A stretch of 64,000 nucleotides of DNA, from contig JARVLF010000016.1 in assembly GCA_030849465.1 (NCBI GenBank), forward strand, positions 434,001 through 498,000, read 5' to 3'. A program made the position numbers and the translations under genes. This stretch comes from Moesziomyces globuligerus. Taxonomy: Eukaryota; Basidiomycota; Ustilaginomycetes; Ustilaginales; Ustilaginaceae. The notes under the pieces are model-generated. The model was not told the origin of the DNA. It saw only the letters and a program-made list of their open reading frames with translations, and did not search any database. Every line of letters begins with the position of its first letter. Position 1 is the first letter of the stretch. Positions 1-9,543 of the stretch are shown piece by piece.

Positions 1-756
1 ACAATTTCCGGCTCAGCGCGCAGCGGCCACCCGCCGAGGCCAAGCTCAGCTCGAGCAACGCAGTCTGCGGCCAAGAGCCAGAGCCACGTACTTACAGTAC
101 GGTGCAAGAGAGAGTGTCTGACTGACAGGTGCGATTCTGGCCAAGCAGCCGACTACGACTGACACTCTGACCGGCACGCTCGCCTTCCCTTTCTTCTCCA
201 ACCACTCGCTGTGGGTTGCAACTTGCCTTCCAGCCTCGGCCACCTTCATCCCTTGCTTCTACTCCCCCACCTTGCCGACTCAATCACGTCGCCACAACTC
301 GGTGCGGCCCCTTCTCACCGCCGCCCATCTTCAGCCCACAAAAGAGCACGCACCTCATCGTTCGTATCTCACCCCAGCATATTCACGCTCCTCCCACGCA
401 CGCACCGCGAGAGCTCGCACCCACCCACGCTTCAGCCTCCCAGCATTCTGTCGGCTCGCCTGCCGTCACTCTCTTTCCACCAAGCCACCAGCAGTCCAGG
501 CACGAGCACCACCGCTTCCCTGTCTCCGACCTGCACCCACACACCCACCCACGCTGCTCCCTTCGCGTCTCAAGAAACCACATGCACTCGCAACGAGCAT
601 AGTCCCAGCACCCCCGTCGTACGAGCTTCCTTCAGTACGCCATCGCTCTCGTTCTCTCTCCTTGCTGCCTGCGTGCATCCGACCCTCAAGCCGTCTTAGT
701 AGGGCCCGGCGACCAATCAAACAGCTTGGCTCCGGCCTATCCTCGACACCGCAACC
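1..756. other. Upstream region of the La-motif gene
   Basis: No convincing gene is seen here. From about 200 onward the plus strand is rich in C and T with short CACCC/CTCCC runs, which resembles the promoter and 5' leader of a fungal gene and leads directly into the ATG at 757 (context CAACC-ATG). Several ORFs of 60-300 codons cross it in different frames, but they overlap one another, have simple Pro/Ser/Arg/His composition and show no domain. Confidence 0.5.
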
Positions 757-3700
757 ATGTCCGCCTGGTCCTCTGCCACCGGCAAGCCGCAGCTGTCGTA
801 CGCCGATCGCTTGCGCCATGCCTCCAAATCTGCAGCGCCTTCCAAGCACGACACGCCCTCCGCCGCTGTGGCTTCTTCCGGTCCTTCCGCCTCTGCATCG
901 TCCTCATCGCATCGTCCCGCTGGCTCAGATGCCCTCAAGCCCCACACTCACGCAAACGACTCATCGGACAACGCTCCCGGACAGACGCATTCCAAGCAGA
1001 GCGCAACTTACGCCGCCGACCCTTCCGGCTCCTCAGGATCAGCACACCCAAACTCAAGTACCGCGACTCAGGCCAATACCTCCTCGACAGGCGCACCAAC
1101 TCGAACCGACACCGGCGCTCCCGTCAATGTATGGGAAGCCCGCCGCAAACAGCTCGCTGAGCGCGAAGCCGAAAAGGCGCGAGAGCGCCAACAAGCCGTA
1201 GCACAGCAGCGCAAGGAATCGACCTCGACAAAAGCATCAATACCCTCGGCCGCATCCAACGCTGGCCCAGGCACGAGCAGAGTCAAACAGACCGCCCAAG
1301 CAGCCGCCTCCAAGAAGGGTGCTGAAAAGCAACCCAAGTCCACGCCAAACGCCAACGTTACGGACAAGAAGTCATCCAAGCCCGCAGCCCAGCCTCTTGC
1401 CACTGCGCCACCCACTCCGACGGCAGCCTCCACCTCGGATGTGCCAGCTCCAAGAATCGTCGCAACCACGCCAGCCCCAGTCCCCATGCCATCAACCATC
1501 ACCACTCCTTCTGCCTCCAAAGGCACCTCCGCCCGGGCCCAGCAACCGTCGGACACACCGCACGGCCGATCTGCCAAAGAACAGCACGATCTGTCCGGCT
1601 CGTCGAGTGCTTCCATCCCCGCAAAGACGGCTGATAAGCCCAACACCGAGCAGAAGAACGTCAGCTCGGATGTCAGCGAAGAGCAACACAGCCAGCGCGG
1701 GCATTCGGGCTCTGCAGCTGCATCTGCATCCTCCGAAAAGGGCACGCGCTTGCAATCGGCGACCACCCCCGCCACGCATCAGCCCGCGCCTGCGTTAATG
1801 CCCGTGCACGACGACGTTCCAGGCAGCCCTGCCACTGTGGCCTCGGCGATCGAAGAGGTGCTCAAGAACGGCGGCGTCAACGGCGCGCAGACCGAAGACG
1901 ACGATGCGTGGCTCGCGCGCATCCACCTGCTTAACGGCGGTCAGAACATGCCCAAGTTTGGCGGCATCGGGCCCAACGGCGCGCTCGGTCTTGGCGAGGA
2001 GGAGGAAGCACAGGCGGCCAAGAAGGCAGAACGCGCCGTGGCCGCCGCCTGGGGCGCCGGAAAGAGCGTCTGGAACAAGTCGCAGCAGCAGCACCAGCAG
2101 CAAGTTCAGGAACCGGTAGTGGCTGGCAAGCAGGGCTCCGCCTCGACTGTCGACACTACGGCGAACCGCGCCGAGGCCCAGCCTGAGCTACGCGACGATG
2201 CTGCTCGCGCGGGCGCCGAAAAAGCGCGGGTTTCGAGCTCTGCCGCTACCTCGCCGCCAGCCGAAGCTGCCGCGACCGACAGCGCCGAGACGACCAAGCG
2301 GACCTCGTCGAGCGGCGCCAAGGTTGGTGCGTCCGCTCCAAAGCCCGACTCTGCCGCCGGCGGTGGTGCCAAAAAGTCCAAGGACGAAGCGTCGCGCGCG
2401 TCTGGCGAGACGCCCAAGCCGGGCAAGGCCGGCAAGGCGGCAGCTGCAAGCGTGCCGCCGTTCGAAGATGTGAATTACTGGCCGAGTCCGCTGGATGCGG
2501 GCAAGAAGGCGCCGGTCGAGCGGGCCAAGGCGCCCGCAGCCGAGGGCGGCAAGGCTGCGCCGGCCAAGACGGCCAAGAGCTTCTACGAGACGCTGGACGA
2601 GCTGCAGCTGCGGCTCGCCCCGGGCGCGCATGCGCAGCCGGGAGGCGCGAGCGCCGGCGCGCGCAAGGGCAAGCAGCAGTGGGTGTCGATCCTGCCCGAC
2701 ATCACGCATGCCGCCTCCGGCTCTGGCGCCAAGCAGGCGCGTCCGGCCGCCGAGGCCAAGCCGGGCAAGACGGGCAAGCAGCCACGCAAGGACGGCCAGA
2801 AGGGCGGCGCACAGACGAGCGCGGGCACGGCAGGCAAGGCGGACAAGGAGGGCACGGGCAAGGCCACCAACAAGCAGGCTAAGCAGCGCGCTCCTGGCGA
2901 TGTGGCGACGGGTGCGAGTGCCAAGGCGCCACGCCCGTCCGCCAAGACGCAGAATGCCAAGGATCCCGCAGCCCACCAGCCATCGGCGGCGCGAGCGGAT
3001 GGTTCCCAGGACGACCAGGGCGCACGCACGCAAGAGACCGAGTCTGCTCCTGCTGCTGGTGCCGATGCGCGCGCACTGCCAGCAGCAGCACGCGCCGTGG
3101 ATGGTGCGGCGGTAGTGTCTGAGTCGGGTGCAGCGCCTACGGCGCAGGGCGACGCAGCCGGCAAAGCGACGCGCGGAGCACGTTCGCAACCTCGCCAGCC
3201 CAACGGCGGCTCGGGTGGCTCGACGGCGCCCAATGGTGTGCGGCCGAACCGCAGCGTTGCGTCGTCGGCGGGCACGCGTACGCCGGCTACGAACCGCAGC
3301 TCGCCGCGCGCCTCGGTGGCTTCGTCGCCGCTGGTGCGGCCGTCTGCTGCGCGTCCGCTCGGCGTCACGCCAGCTGTGGTCGAGGCGTCGTATGCGGCTC
3401 CGCCGGCGGCGATGTACTTTGCCCATGGTGCTTCGTCGGGCGCAGGCGCTGGTATGGCGCCGTGGTTAGGATACGGGGCGATGGCGGCGCCGATGGTGTA
3501 CGAGTCGACGGCGCAGTCCGGTGCGCCGGTGCCGTCCGGTGTGCGCGGTCAGCTGCTGGCGCAGGTCGAGTTCTACTTTTCAAGCCACAACCTCCAGGGC
3601 GACTTTTTCCTCCGCCAGAAGATGGACGCGCACGGCTGGGTTGACCTCGCGACGCTCGCTGCGTTCAAGCGCGTCCAGGCCATCACGCGCGATGTCGAGT

Positions 3701-3882
3701 TGCTCAAGCAGGCCCTCCTGGCCAGCAACGTCTTGGACGTCGACACCAACGCGAGCAGGGTCAGGAAGAGGTGGACTTGGCATTTGTATGTGCTTCATCC
3801 CGAGGAGGCGGTTGTAGAGGACGATCCTGCTCTCGGCATCGTTGCTGCTGAAGGCATGGGTGGCTCCCTCGCTCCGCCGTAA
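757..3882 (+). CDS. La-motif RNA-binding protein (LARP1 / Slf1-Sro9-like)
   Basis: 1041 residues in one exon. The only folded domain is a C-terminal La motif at about 929-1010, with recognisable core segments QVEFYFSSHNLQGDFFLR and HGWVDLATLAAFKRV. The preceding 900 residues are low-complexity Ala/Ser/Lys/Pro-rich sequence typical of fungal LARPs. Three short motifs seen in fungal LARP1/Slf1 proteins are visible: NVWEARR near 124, DVNYWPSP near 572 and WVSILPDITH near 642. Proteins of this family bind mRNA and polysomes in the cytoplasm and influence translation and mRNA stability. No classical RRM follows the La motif, which argues against a genuine La (Lhp1) protein and for the LARP1/Slf1 branch. 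The start has a good context and the frame is open throughout. It converges with the Tea4-like gene. Confidence 0.85.
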   Translation: MSAWSSATGKPQLSYADRLRHASKSAAPSKHDTPSAAVASSGPSASASSSSHRPAGSDALKPHTHANDSSDNAPGQTHSKQSATYAADPSGSSGSAHPNSSTATQANTSSTGAPTRTDTGAPVNVWEARRKQLAEREAEKARERQQAVAQQRKESTSTKASIPSAASNAGPGTSRVKQTAQAAASKKGAEKQPKSTPNANVTDKKSSKPAAQPLATAPPTPTAASTSDVPAPRIVATTPAPVPMPSTITTPSASKGTSARAQQPSDTPHGRSAKEQHDLSGSSSASIPAKTADKPNTEQKNVSSDVSEEQHSQRGHSGSAAASASSEKGTRLQSATTPATHQPAPALMPVHDDVPGSPATVASAIEEVLKNGGVNGAQTEDDDAWLARIHLLNGGQNMPKFGGIGPNGALGLGEEEEAQAAKKAERAVAAAWGAGKSVWNKSQQQHQQQVQEPVVAGKQGSASTVDTTANRAEAQPELRDDAARAGAEKARVSSSAATSPPAEAAATDSAETTKRTSSSGAKVGASAPKPDSAAGGGAKKSKDEASRASGETPKPGKAGKAAAASVPPFEDVNYWPSPLDAGKKAPVERAKAPAAEGGKAAPAKTAKSFYETLDELQLRLAPGAHAQPGGASAGARKGKQQWVSILPDITHAASGSGAKQARPAAEAKPGKTGKQPRKDGQKGGAQTSAGTAGKADKEGTGKATNKQAKQRAPGDVATGASAKAPRPSAKTQNAKDPAAHQPSAARADGSQDDQGARTQETESAPAAGADARALPAAARAVDGAAVVSESGAAPTAQGDAAGKATRGARSQPRQPNGGSGGSTAPNGVRPNRSVASSAGTRTPATNRSSPRASVASSPLVRPSAARPLGVTPAVVEASYAAPPAAMYFAHGASSGAGAGMAPWLGYGAMAAPMVYESTAQSGAPVPSGVRGQLLAQVEFYFSSHNLQGDFFLRQKMDAHGWVDLATLAAFKRVQAITRDVELLKQALLASNVLDVDTNASRVRKRWTWHLYVLHPEEAVVEDDPALGIVAAEGMGGSLAPP

Positions 3883-4242
3883 TGACAGCCCAACACTGGC
3901 GGTATCACGACGACTTTGTTCGATGCAGCTGCGTGAGGCATGCAGTTGAGACTGGCAACACCCAGATGCGTGTGTGGGCCGGAGCGGAGCATGATCGAGC
4001 CAGGGGTGTCGGTGTGGAGAACGAAGCGTGTATTGGTCTGCATGTTGTTCGAGTCTTGGGGATTGGGAGGGACAAGGTGGGGTTGAGTGTTGGTGGTCGT
4101 GCATGCACCGACAAACCGACAAACAAGTCGTGGTGTTGGTGTTTTGGGGTGACATCGGCGATCTGGTCAGGGGTTGCTAACGCCACTCTCCAGACGCCGC
4201 ACTCTGGGCTATGTCGTATGATGTATGGTGTCGAAAGCCTCT

Positions 4243-4294
4243 CGACACTGACGACACCAGTGACACGGATGACACGGGTGACACGGATGACATC
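4243..4294. repeat. Imperfect TGACACGGA-type minisatellite
   Basis: About five imperfect copies of a 9-10-nt unit (variants of TGACACGGA) run in tandem in the convergent spacer. Phase is mostly kept, but copies differ by single substitutions. Confidence 0.6.
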
Positions 4295-4303
4295 GTGTTC
4301 AGC

Positions 4304-4340
4304 ATGAGCAGCAGGAGCAGCAGGAGCAGCAGGCGCAGAA
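4304..4340. repeat. AGCAGCAGG tandem repeat
   Basis: Four near-identical 9-nt AGCAGCAGG-like units lie just after the TGACACGGA repeat. It is simple sequence with no coding role proposed. Confidence 0.6.
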
Positions 4341-4389
4341 GCTTCCCGGACTTACGCTGCGCACGGGACCGACCACACTTGCAACGCAA

Positions 4390-4429
4390 CCCGACCAACC
4401 CGACCGACCCGACCGATCCGACCGATCCA
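4390..4429. repeat. CCGAC(C/T)-type tandem repeat
   Basis: About seven to eight copies of a 5-nt CCGAC/CCGAT-like unit are interleaved with ACC. This is the third simple repeat within 200 nt of the same convergent spacer. Confidence 0.6.
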
Positions 4430-4647
4430 GTCATCGCACGCCACACTGACGCTGCTCTCAACGCTCACGACCTCTTTTCGTTCGAGGCGCCAAACCGATC
4501 CTTGACCCCATCGGCCGTCTGGCAGCACTCGGCACAAGACCTGACCGTTGGCCAACGCGCACGCTCTCATCCCAATATGCCGACTCACATTGCACACGCC
4601 CCAGCCACACATGGCCTCGCGCCGGATGTGCCAACCTGAGTGTGATT

Positions 4648-7600
4648 CTAAAAGATGCGGATGACGTCGGCGAGGAGTTCATCGAGGCTATCATCGATCT
4701 GACCGAGCTGTCTGCTGATACCCGAGTAGGCCTCTCGGAGCTTGGTGTCCTCTACAAAGGGCATGGACGGAGCAAAGAGGCCGCCGAGTTCGGGCTTGAG
4801 TGCATCCTTGTCGTCCTCGAGCAGCTGTGCCAAGCGCGACGATGCTGCGGACGAAGAGAGCTTGGAGCCAGGTCGCGAACCCGGACCGCCACCCTGCGCA
4901 CCTCCCACGAGCGCAGACGACGCGAGCACCGGCGAGGCAGTCGACGCAATCGAGCTCATGCTCGCATGCGTCATGAGCCTCGCGCGCCTCGGATCGCGAC
5001 GCGCCGCCGCATCCACAATCGTATACAGGTGCGAGAGCGAAGCATCATCAGCACCAAACGAAAGCGCCGCTACCGACGGATACGCCGACGGCGTATTCGA
5101 CCGCGATCCACCCACAGACGACCCCATCGCACTCGTCGACCGCCCTCCACCCTGCACCCCCACCCGGGCCGCCGCACCACCCGGCGTCACAAACGTCGAA
5201 AGCGGCGTCAACATGGTCCCCGTGGTGTTGGTCGCCTGCGTCGCCTGCGTCGCGTGCGTCGCCACCGAACTCGTCCCCACCGTCAGCGGACTCGACGTCT
5301 CGCGCGAGTTGCTCAGCTCCGACCCGATCGACGTCTGCTTCTTGTGCGCCGCGCCCGCTGACGCCGACCGTGTCGCCGCGCCCGGACCGTCCCGACCCGA
5401 CGTCGGCGTCTGCACGCGATCCAGCACCGCATTGATCTTCTCCTCCACCCCACCGCTCTGCGCCGACCCACGCAGCAGATTGTCGAGCAGATCGCCATCC
5501 GCAGCCACCGCTTTGCCCGCCTCGGCCGGCTCCGCCACAGGCGCCTTGCGCTGCCGCCCGATCGCAAGCGGCGCGACGCCCTCGAGCTCGGCGGCCGGAC
5601 TGCGCACCTCAAAGTTGACCTGGTCCAAGCTCAGCGGACTCTCGGCGCCCGAGTCGCTGCGAGCAGACGCGTACTCGTCCACGGTCAGATCGCTCTGCAT
5701 GCTCTTCTTGGTGCCGAACGGCGGCCTCGCATCGCGCGGGCTGAGGCGCGAGTCGGTGCTCGTCGTGCTCGGCTGCGTGTCGCGCGAGGCCTGCATCTGC
5801 TCGCGCATCACATCCTCGATGATGGAGCTGATGTCGCGCTCTTGCCCGTCGGCGGGCACGTACGAGTAGCGGAACCTGTTCGATGGACCGAGCTTGGACG
5901 AGCGGATGCGCGCCTGGTTGGACAGCACCACGTCGACGCCCTGCTGCGCGTTGCGCTGCGCTCCCAGCACCGCCGCGTTGCGCTCCGCCGCCGCCGCCCG
6001 CTGCGCTGCGATGATCTCCTGCGGCGTCATGGCCGGCTTGGCCTGCGTCGGCGGCTTGGCCTGTGCTTGGCGCGCCTCGTGCGAGGCAGCTAGCGCGTCG
6101 TCGGTCGGGCTGGACGCGCGTGCGCCTAGCGCATTGAGTTGCTGGCGTCCCTTGGGTCCCGGATGCGCATGCGTGATCTGGCGCAGGACAAAGACCGGAT
6201 CGTTGGCGCCGACGTCGTCGGAAGCGCCGAGCAGAGCGGCGGCATCGATGGAACGACGCTTGCCGTCCACGGATCGCCGGTTTCCGATGCCGACCTTGAA
6301 GATGGGCGGCGAGGGATACGCCTCGAGCACCTTGCTCGTCGTCGCCAGCGCCCGCTCGCCGTCGGCCGCCTGCACAGCCAAGCCGTACTTGACGTGGAGC
6401 TTGCTCTTGCGCCTCGATGGGCGGTCCTCCACGTCGTCGCCGCCCTCGACGACGCCCTCGGCGATGCCAAATCGGTCGAGCCCCTCCTCGACGACCTCGG
6501 CCACCGTCGTGTTGCGCGGGAAGGTGAGGATCTTCTCGCGGAACCGAGGCTGCGGTCCCGCCTCCGTTGTGCCTTCCGGACGGCCCGACAGCCGCTCGCG
6601 CAGCGTGGCCGCGGGGATGAGCGCGTTGGACCGGGGATCGAACACGATGCCGTCGGGCAGGTCGGTGGCGTAGATGACGAGGCGCAGGGCAAAGCGCGCC
6701 GTTGGGCTCTGCACCGTCTCGCCGGCCTCACCCGTGAGTACGGAGGAGTGGCTGCTGCGTGCGCCGTCCTGAGCGTCGAGGCTGAGCGAGGTGGCGTTGC
6801 TGACGTCCTGCGAAGTGGACAGATCCGACACGTTGACCGAGGGCGCGACGGACTCGTCGACGTTGCGACTGCCGTTGAGATCCACAAAGCCCTGCAGCCG
6901 GTCGCGCCTGCTGATGTAGAACTTGACGGCGTGGTCGTCGCTGAAGTCGTTGCCGAGACGTGCGATGGCGGGGTGCGTGCTGAGATTGGACGAGATGGAC
7001 GAAATGGAGCCGACGCTGGAGCGCTTGACGCTGGGGATGGTGACCTGGCCCTGCTGAAGAATCTCGGTGAGCGTGTTAAAGAGGCGAAGCGGATGCTCAT
7101 CGTGGTCAAGCGGACGCTCGTCGCCTTCAAGTCGCTTGATAGTGAGAACGTACTTGTCCATGTCGTGCAAGTTGACACCGAAGCGCTGAAGGGCCTGGCG
7201 CTGCAGATCCAGTGAGCGTGTGCTGTCGTTGAGCAAGACGGTCTTGAAGGTGGAATCCGAATCGACGCCTTCGCCGGCAAAAACGCGGAGGACGCTGAGC
7301 ATGGGCGTGGATCCTGAGGGTCCGACGAGAGAACCCGGGCGCTGGTGCATGCGTCTCTTGTCGTCGGTGGCCGAGGGGCTGGCGAGGGCAGCACTGTCGG
7401 AGCTCGAGTGGCCGGGCGAGAGGAACTGCCTCTGGTACGCCTCCTGGGTGGCGCGGTCGCGCTCCTGGACGGCGCGACCCATGCCGATGCTCTGACCGGG
7501 CTGGAGGCCGGCGTTGGCGGCTTGAACGACCGGGTTGACGGGTGCAGATGCGGCAGCGGGGCTGGCGCGGCCGCGGACGTAGCTGTTGTGGCTGTCTTCC

Positions 7601-9543
7601 GAGCTGATGCCGACCATGGAGTCGCGGTCGTCAAAGTTGCCGCTCTTGCGGTCCTTCTTGTCCTTTCTGGAGAAGAGGCTGAACACGCCGGAGCGCTTCT
7701 TGCCCGCCTTGTCATCGGCGCCAGCGTCGAGGGTGTCGTTGGACTTGCTGGTGCGATTGCTCTTGCGCTTGTCCTTGTCCGAGGATGTGGAGGATTCGGC
7801 TGCGATGATGGTGGAGCTGGCGCTGGCGTCGGAGCTGGCGCGTTCGCGCTGGATCTGGGAAGGCAGGAAGCCGTTGCTGCTCGAGGTGCTGTTGCGGCTC
7901 ATGCTGGTGGAGATGGGGCGGCCGTTGGCGTCGTAGGCCGAGAGGCTGGAGACGCTGGAGATGGAGCGTTCTGCGGACGTGGTGCGCATGTGCTCGCCGG
8001 GCACGCGAGAGGGCTGGAGGGCGCCGTAGCTGGGTCCGGCGCTGGGCTGCTGCTGGTACGGCTGCTGCTGCTGTGCTGCATACTGCTGCTGTCTGGCGCC
8101 CACTTGCGAAGGATGGTGTTGATCTGGACCTTGGCCCGCGCTGGAGCGCTGCGGCTGCGAAGGACCCGCTGTGGCCGAAGGCTGTTGCTGGTGGGAGTAG
8201 GGATGCGTGGCCGATTGCTGCTGGGCGGAGCGCATGTGCTGGTCGGATTGGGAAGCAGCGGCACGCATGGCGTCCTGGTGCTGCTGCTGAACGCGCTCGG
8301 CCTCGCTGGCGTCCCAGTCCATGCCGTCGTCGGGCTCCATCTTGTTGAAGCCGAGGGGATTGGCACGAGCGTGCTCGGCGGCGTTGACGTCCTCGGCGTC
8401 GTCGCGTTCGTCGTGGAGCGCATCCTCTTCATCGTCGTAGACGGCGTCGGGGTCCTCCTCGTACTCGAGGCCTTCCTCGTCGGGATCCTGGTCGTCGTCG
8501 TCGTAGTCCGAGTACTCGTCGCCGCTGTGCTCGAGGTAGGTGGAGGGACCGAAGACGACGCCGCGTTTGTTGCGGCGCTGTTCCTTGGTGAGGGGCGCTG
8601 GAGCGCCCTGTGCGCGGCGGGAGAGGGCGGAGAGCTTGCCCGAGTGGTGGGAGAGGCCTGCGGTGCCGGCGGCGTTGCGGGCCTTGACGAGGTGGCTGGT
8701 GAAGATCTTTTCGGGGACCTGGATGTGGTCGTCGTCGGTGGCCGAGGTGAGGTCTACGTTGCGGTGCTTGTTGAGGCGTGCGAGGCGCTCAAAGGGGGTC
8801 TCGATGTTCTCTGCGGGGATGTAGCCGACCTCCTGTGTGCGGAGGACGCGGACGAGCCACCAGTAGGAGTTGCTGTCGTCGAGGAGGGTGAGGCTGTTGC
8901 CCTTGTGTACGGTGGCCTGGCCCTCTACGGTAGCGACAAAGTTGTGGAGGGCATAGACGAGGTCGAAGTCGATGTTTTCGTCTGGGATCGACGGGCTGGA
9001 GCTGAGGTCGGACTCGTCGTCTTCGTCGTCGAGGTGCTGCGCGTCGTCGTCGTCATCTTCGTCGTCATCGTCGTAGACCATCTCGTCGTGGATGCCGTCG
9101 GCGATGCCGTGGTGTTGGTAGTGTTGTTGATTCTGGGCATAGGCATCGTGGCCGTAGGCTTCTGCGTCGTGGTCGTACTCTGCGTCGGCGTCGGGATCGG
9201 CGGCGGAGTGTTGGTAGCGACGTGGTGCCGAGGCGGCGGACTGGACGATGGTGTCGCGGGTGGCCTTTGCGCCTGTACTGGCGTTGCCTGCCTTTAGCCT
9301 GCTGGTGGCCGCGGCGTAGATGTCCTGTGCATCGTCGTCGCTGCTGAAGCCGCCGTTGTCGGGCTGGTCAAACTCGGGGTCGTGGGGTGCAAAGGTGGAT
9401 GCGTGGATGTGATTCTGGATCTTGTTGTTGACGGCGAGCTGGTGGGAGCGCGGGGTGGTGCTGGTGCCTGAGCCACCGATGGCAGCGTGGCTGGAGGAGG
9501 CGAGGTTGACGTCGAGCGTCAGGGCGGGCTTGACTTGAGCCAT
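4648..9543 (-). CDS. Tea4/Bud14-like SH3 cell-polarity scaffold with Ras-association-like domain
   Basis: 1631 residues in one exon. An acidic Asp-rich stretch (about 120-180) precedes an SH3 domain at about 192-253, with core ALHNF, SYWWLVR and VGYIPAENIETP. The run after the SH3 (FERLARLNKHRN) is typical of fungal Tea4/Bud14 proteins. A protein phosphatase 1 docking motif of the RVxF class (RGVVF, 327-331) follows. A Ras-association/ubiquitin-like region covers about 747-835. A second similar-looking stretch (FREKILTFPRNTTVAEVVEEGL and beyond) lies further C-terminal. The rest is Gln/Ser-rich and probably disordered. In yeasts, Tea4 and Bud14 recruit type-1 phosphatase to growth sites and link microtubule-delivered polarity cues to actin; the same role here is inferred. 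Assignment to this family is strong from SH3 plus RVxF; strict orthology is not proven. Confidence 0.75.
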   Translation of the reverse strand: MAQVKPALTLDVNLASSSHAAIGGSGTSTTPRSHQLAVNNKIQNHIHASTFAPHDPEFDQPDNGGFSSDDDAQDIYAAATSRLKAGNASTGAKATRDTIVQSAASAPRRYQHSAADPDADAEYDHDAEAYGHDAYAQNQQHYQHHGIADGIHDEMVYDDDDEDDDDDAQHLDDEDDESDLSSSPSIPDENIDFDLVYALHNFVATVEGQATVHKGNSLTLLDDSNSYWWLVRVLRTQEVGYIPAENIETPFERLARLNKHRNVDLTSATDDDHIQVPEKIFTSHLVKARNAAGTAGLSHHSGKLSALSRRAQGAPAPLTKEQRRNKRGVVFGPSTYLEHSGDEYSDYDDDDQDPDEEGLEYEEDPDAVYDDEEDALHDERDDAEDVNAAEHARANPLGFNKMEPDDGMDWDASEAERVQQQHQDAMRAAASQSDQHMRSAQQQSATHPYSHQQQPSATAGPSQPQRSSAGQGPDQHHPSQVGARQQQYAAQQQQPYQQQPSAGPSYGALQPSRVPGEHMRTTSAERSISSVSSLSAYDANGRPISTSMSRNSTSSSNGFLPSQIQRERASSDASASSTIIAAESSTSSDKDKRKSNRTSKSNDTLDAGADDKAGKKRSGVFSLFSRKDKKDRKSGNFDDRDSMVGISSEDSHNSYVRGRASPAAASAPVNPVVQAANAGLQPGQSIGMGRAVQERDRATQEAYQRQFLSPGHSSSDSAALASPSATDDKRRMHQRPGSLVGPSGSTPMLSVLRVFAGEGVDSDSTFKTVLLNDSTRSLDLQRQALQRFGVNLHDMDKYVLTIKRLEGDERPLDHDEHPLRLFNTLTEILQQGQVTIPSVKRSSVGSISSISSNLSTHPAIARLGNDFSDDHAVKFYISRRDRLQGFVDLNGSRNVDESVAPSVNVSDLSTSQDVSNATSLSLDAQDGARSSHSSVLTGEAGETVQSPTARFALRLVIYATDLPDGIVFDPRSNALIPAATLRERLSGRPEGTTEAGPQPRFREKILTFPRNTTVAEVVEEGLDRFGIAEGVVEGGDDVEDRPSRRKSKLHVKYGLAVQAADGERALATTSKVLEAYPSPPIFKVGIGNRRSVDGKRRSIDAAALLGASDDVGANDPVFVLRQITHAHPGPKGRQQLNALGARASSPTDDALAASHEARQAQAKPPTQAKPAMTPQEIIAAQRAAAAERNAAVLGAQRNAQQGVDVVLSNQARIRSSKLGPSNRFRYSYVPADGQERDISSIIEDVMREQMQASRDTQPSTTSTDSRLSPRDARPPFGTKKSMQSDLTVDEYASARSDSGAESPLSLDQVNFEVRSPAAELEGVAPLAIGRQRKAPVAEPAEAGKAVAADGDLLDNLLRGSAQSGGVEEKINAVLDRVQTPTSGRDGPGAATRSASAGAAHKKQTSIGSELSNSRETSSPLTVGTSSVATHATQATQATNTTGTMLTPLSTFVTPGGAAARVGVQGGGRSTSAMGSSVGGSRSNTPSAYPSVAALSFGADDASLSHLYTIVDAAARRDPRRARLMTHASMSSIASTASPVLASSALVGGAQGGGPGSRPGSKLSSSAASSRLAQLLEDDKDALKPELGGLFAPSMPFVEDTKLREAYSGISRQLGQIDDSLDELLADVIRIF

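Larger units (their letters stand above)
3883..4647. other. Convergent intergenic region with short tandem repeats
   Basis: This 3'-3' spacer lies between the La-motif gene (+) and the Tea4-like gene (-). It carries three short degenerate tandem repeats, listed separately, and no gene with recognisable domains. ORFs of 80-140 codons cross it, but they mostly translate the repeats (for example Asp-Thr and Asn-Pro-Thr-Asp runs). Confidence 0.5.
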
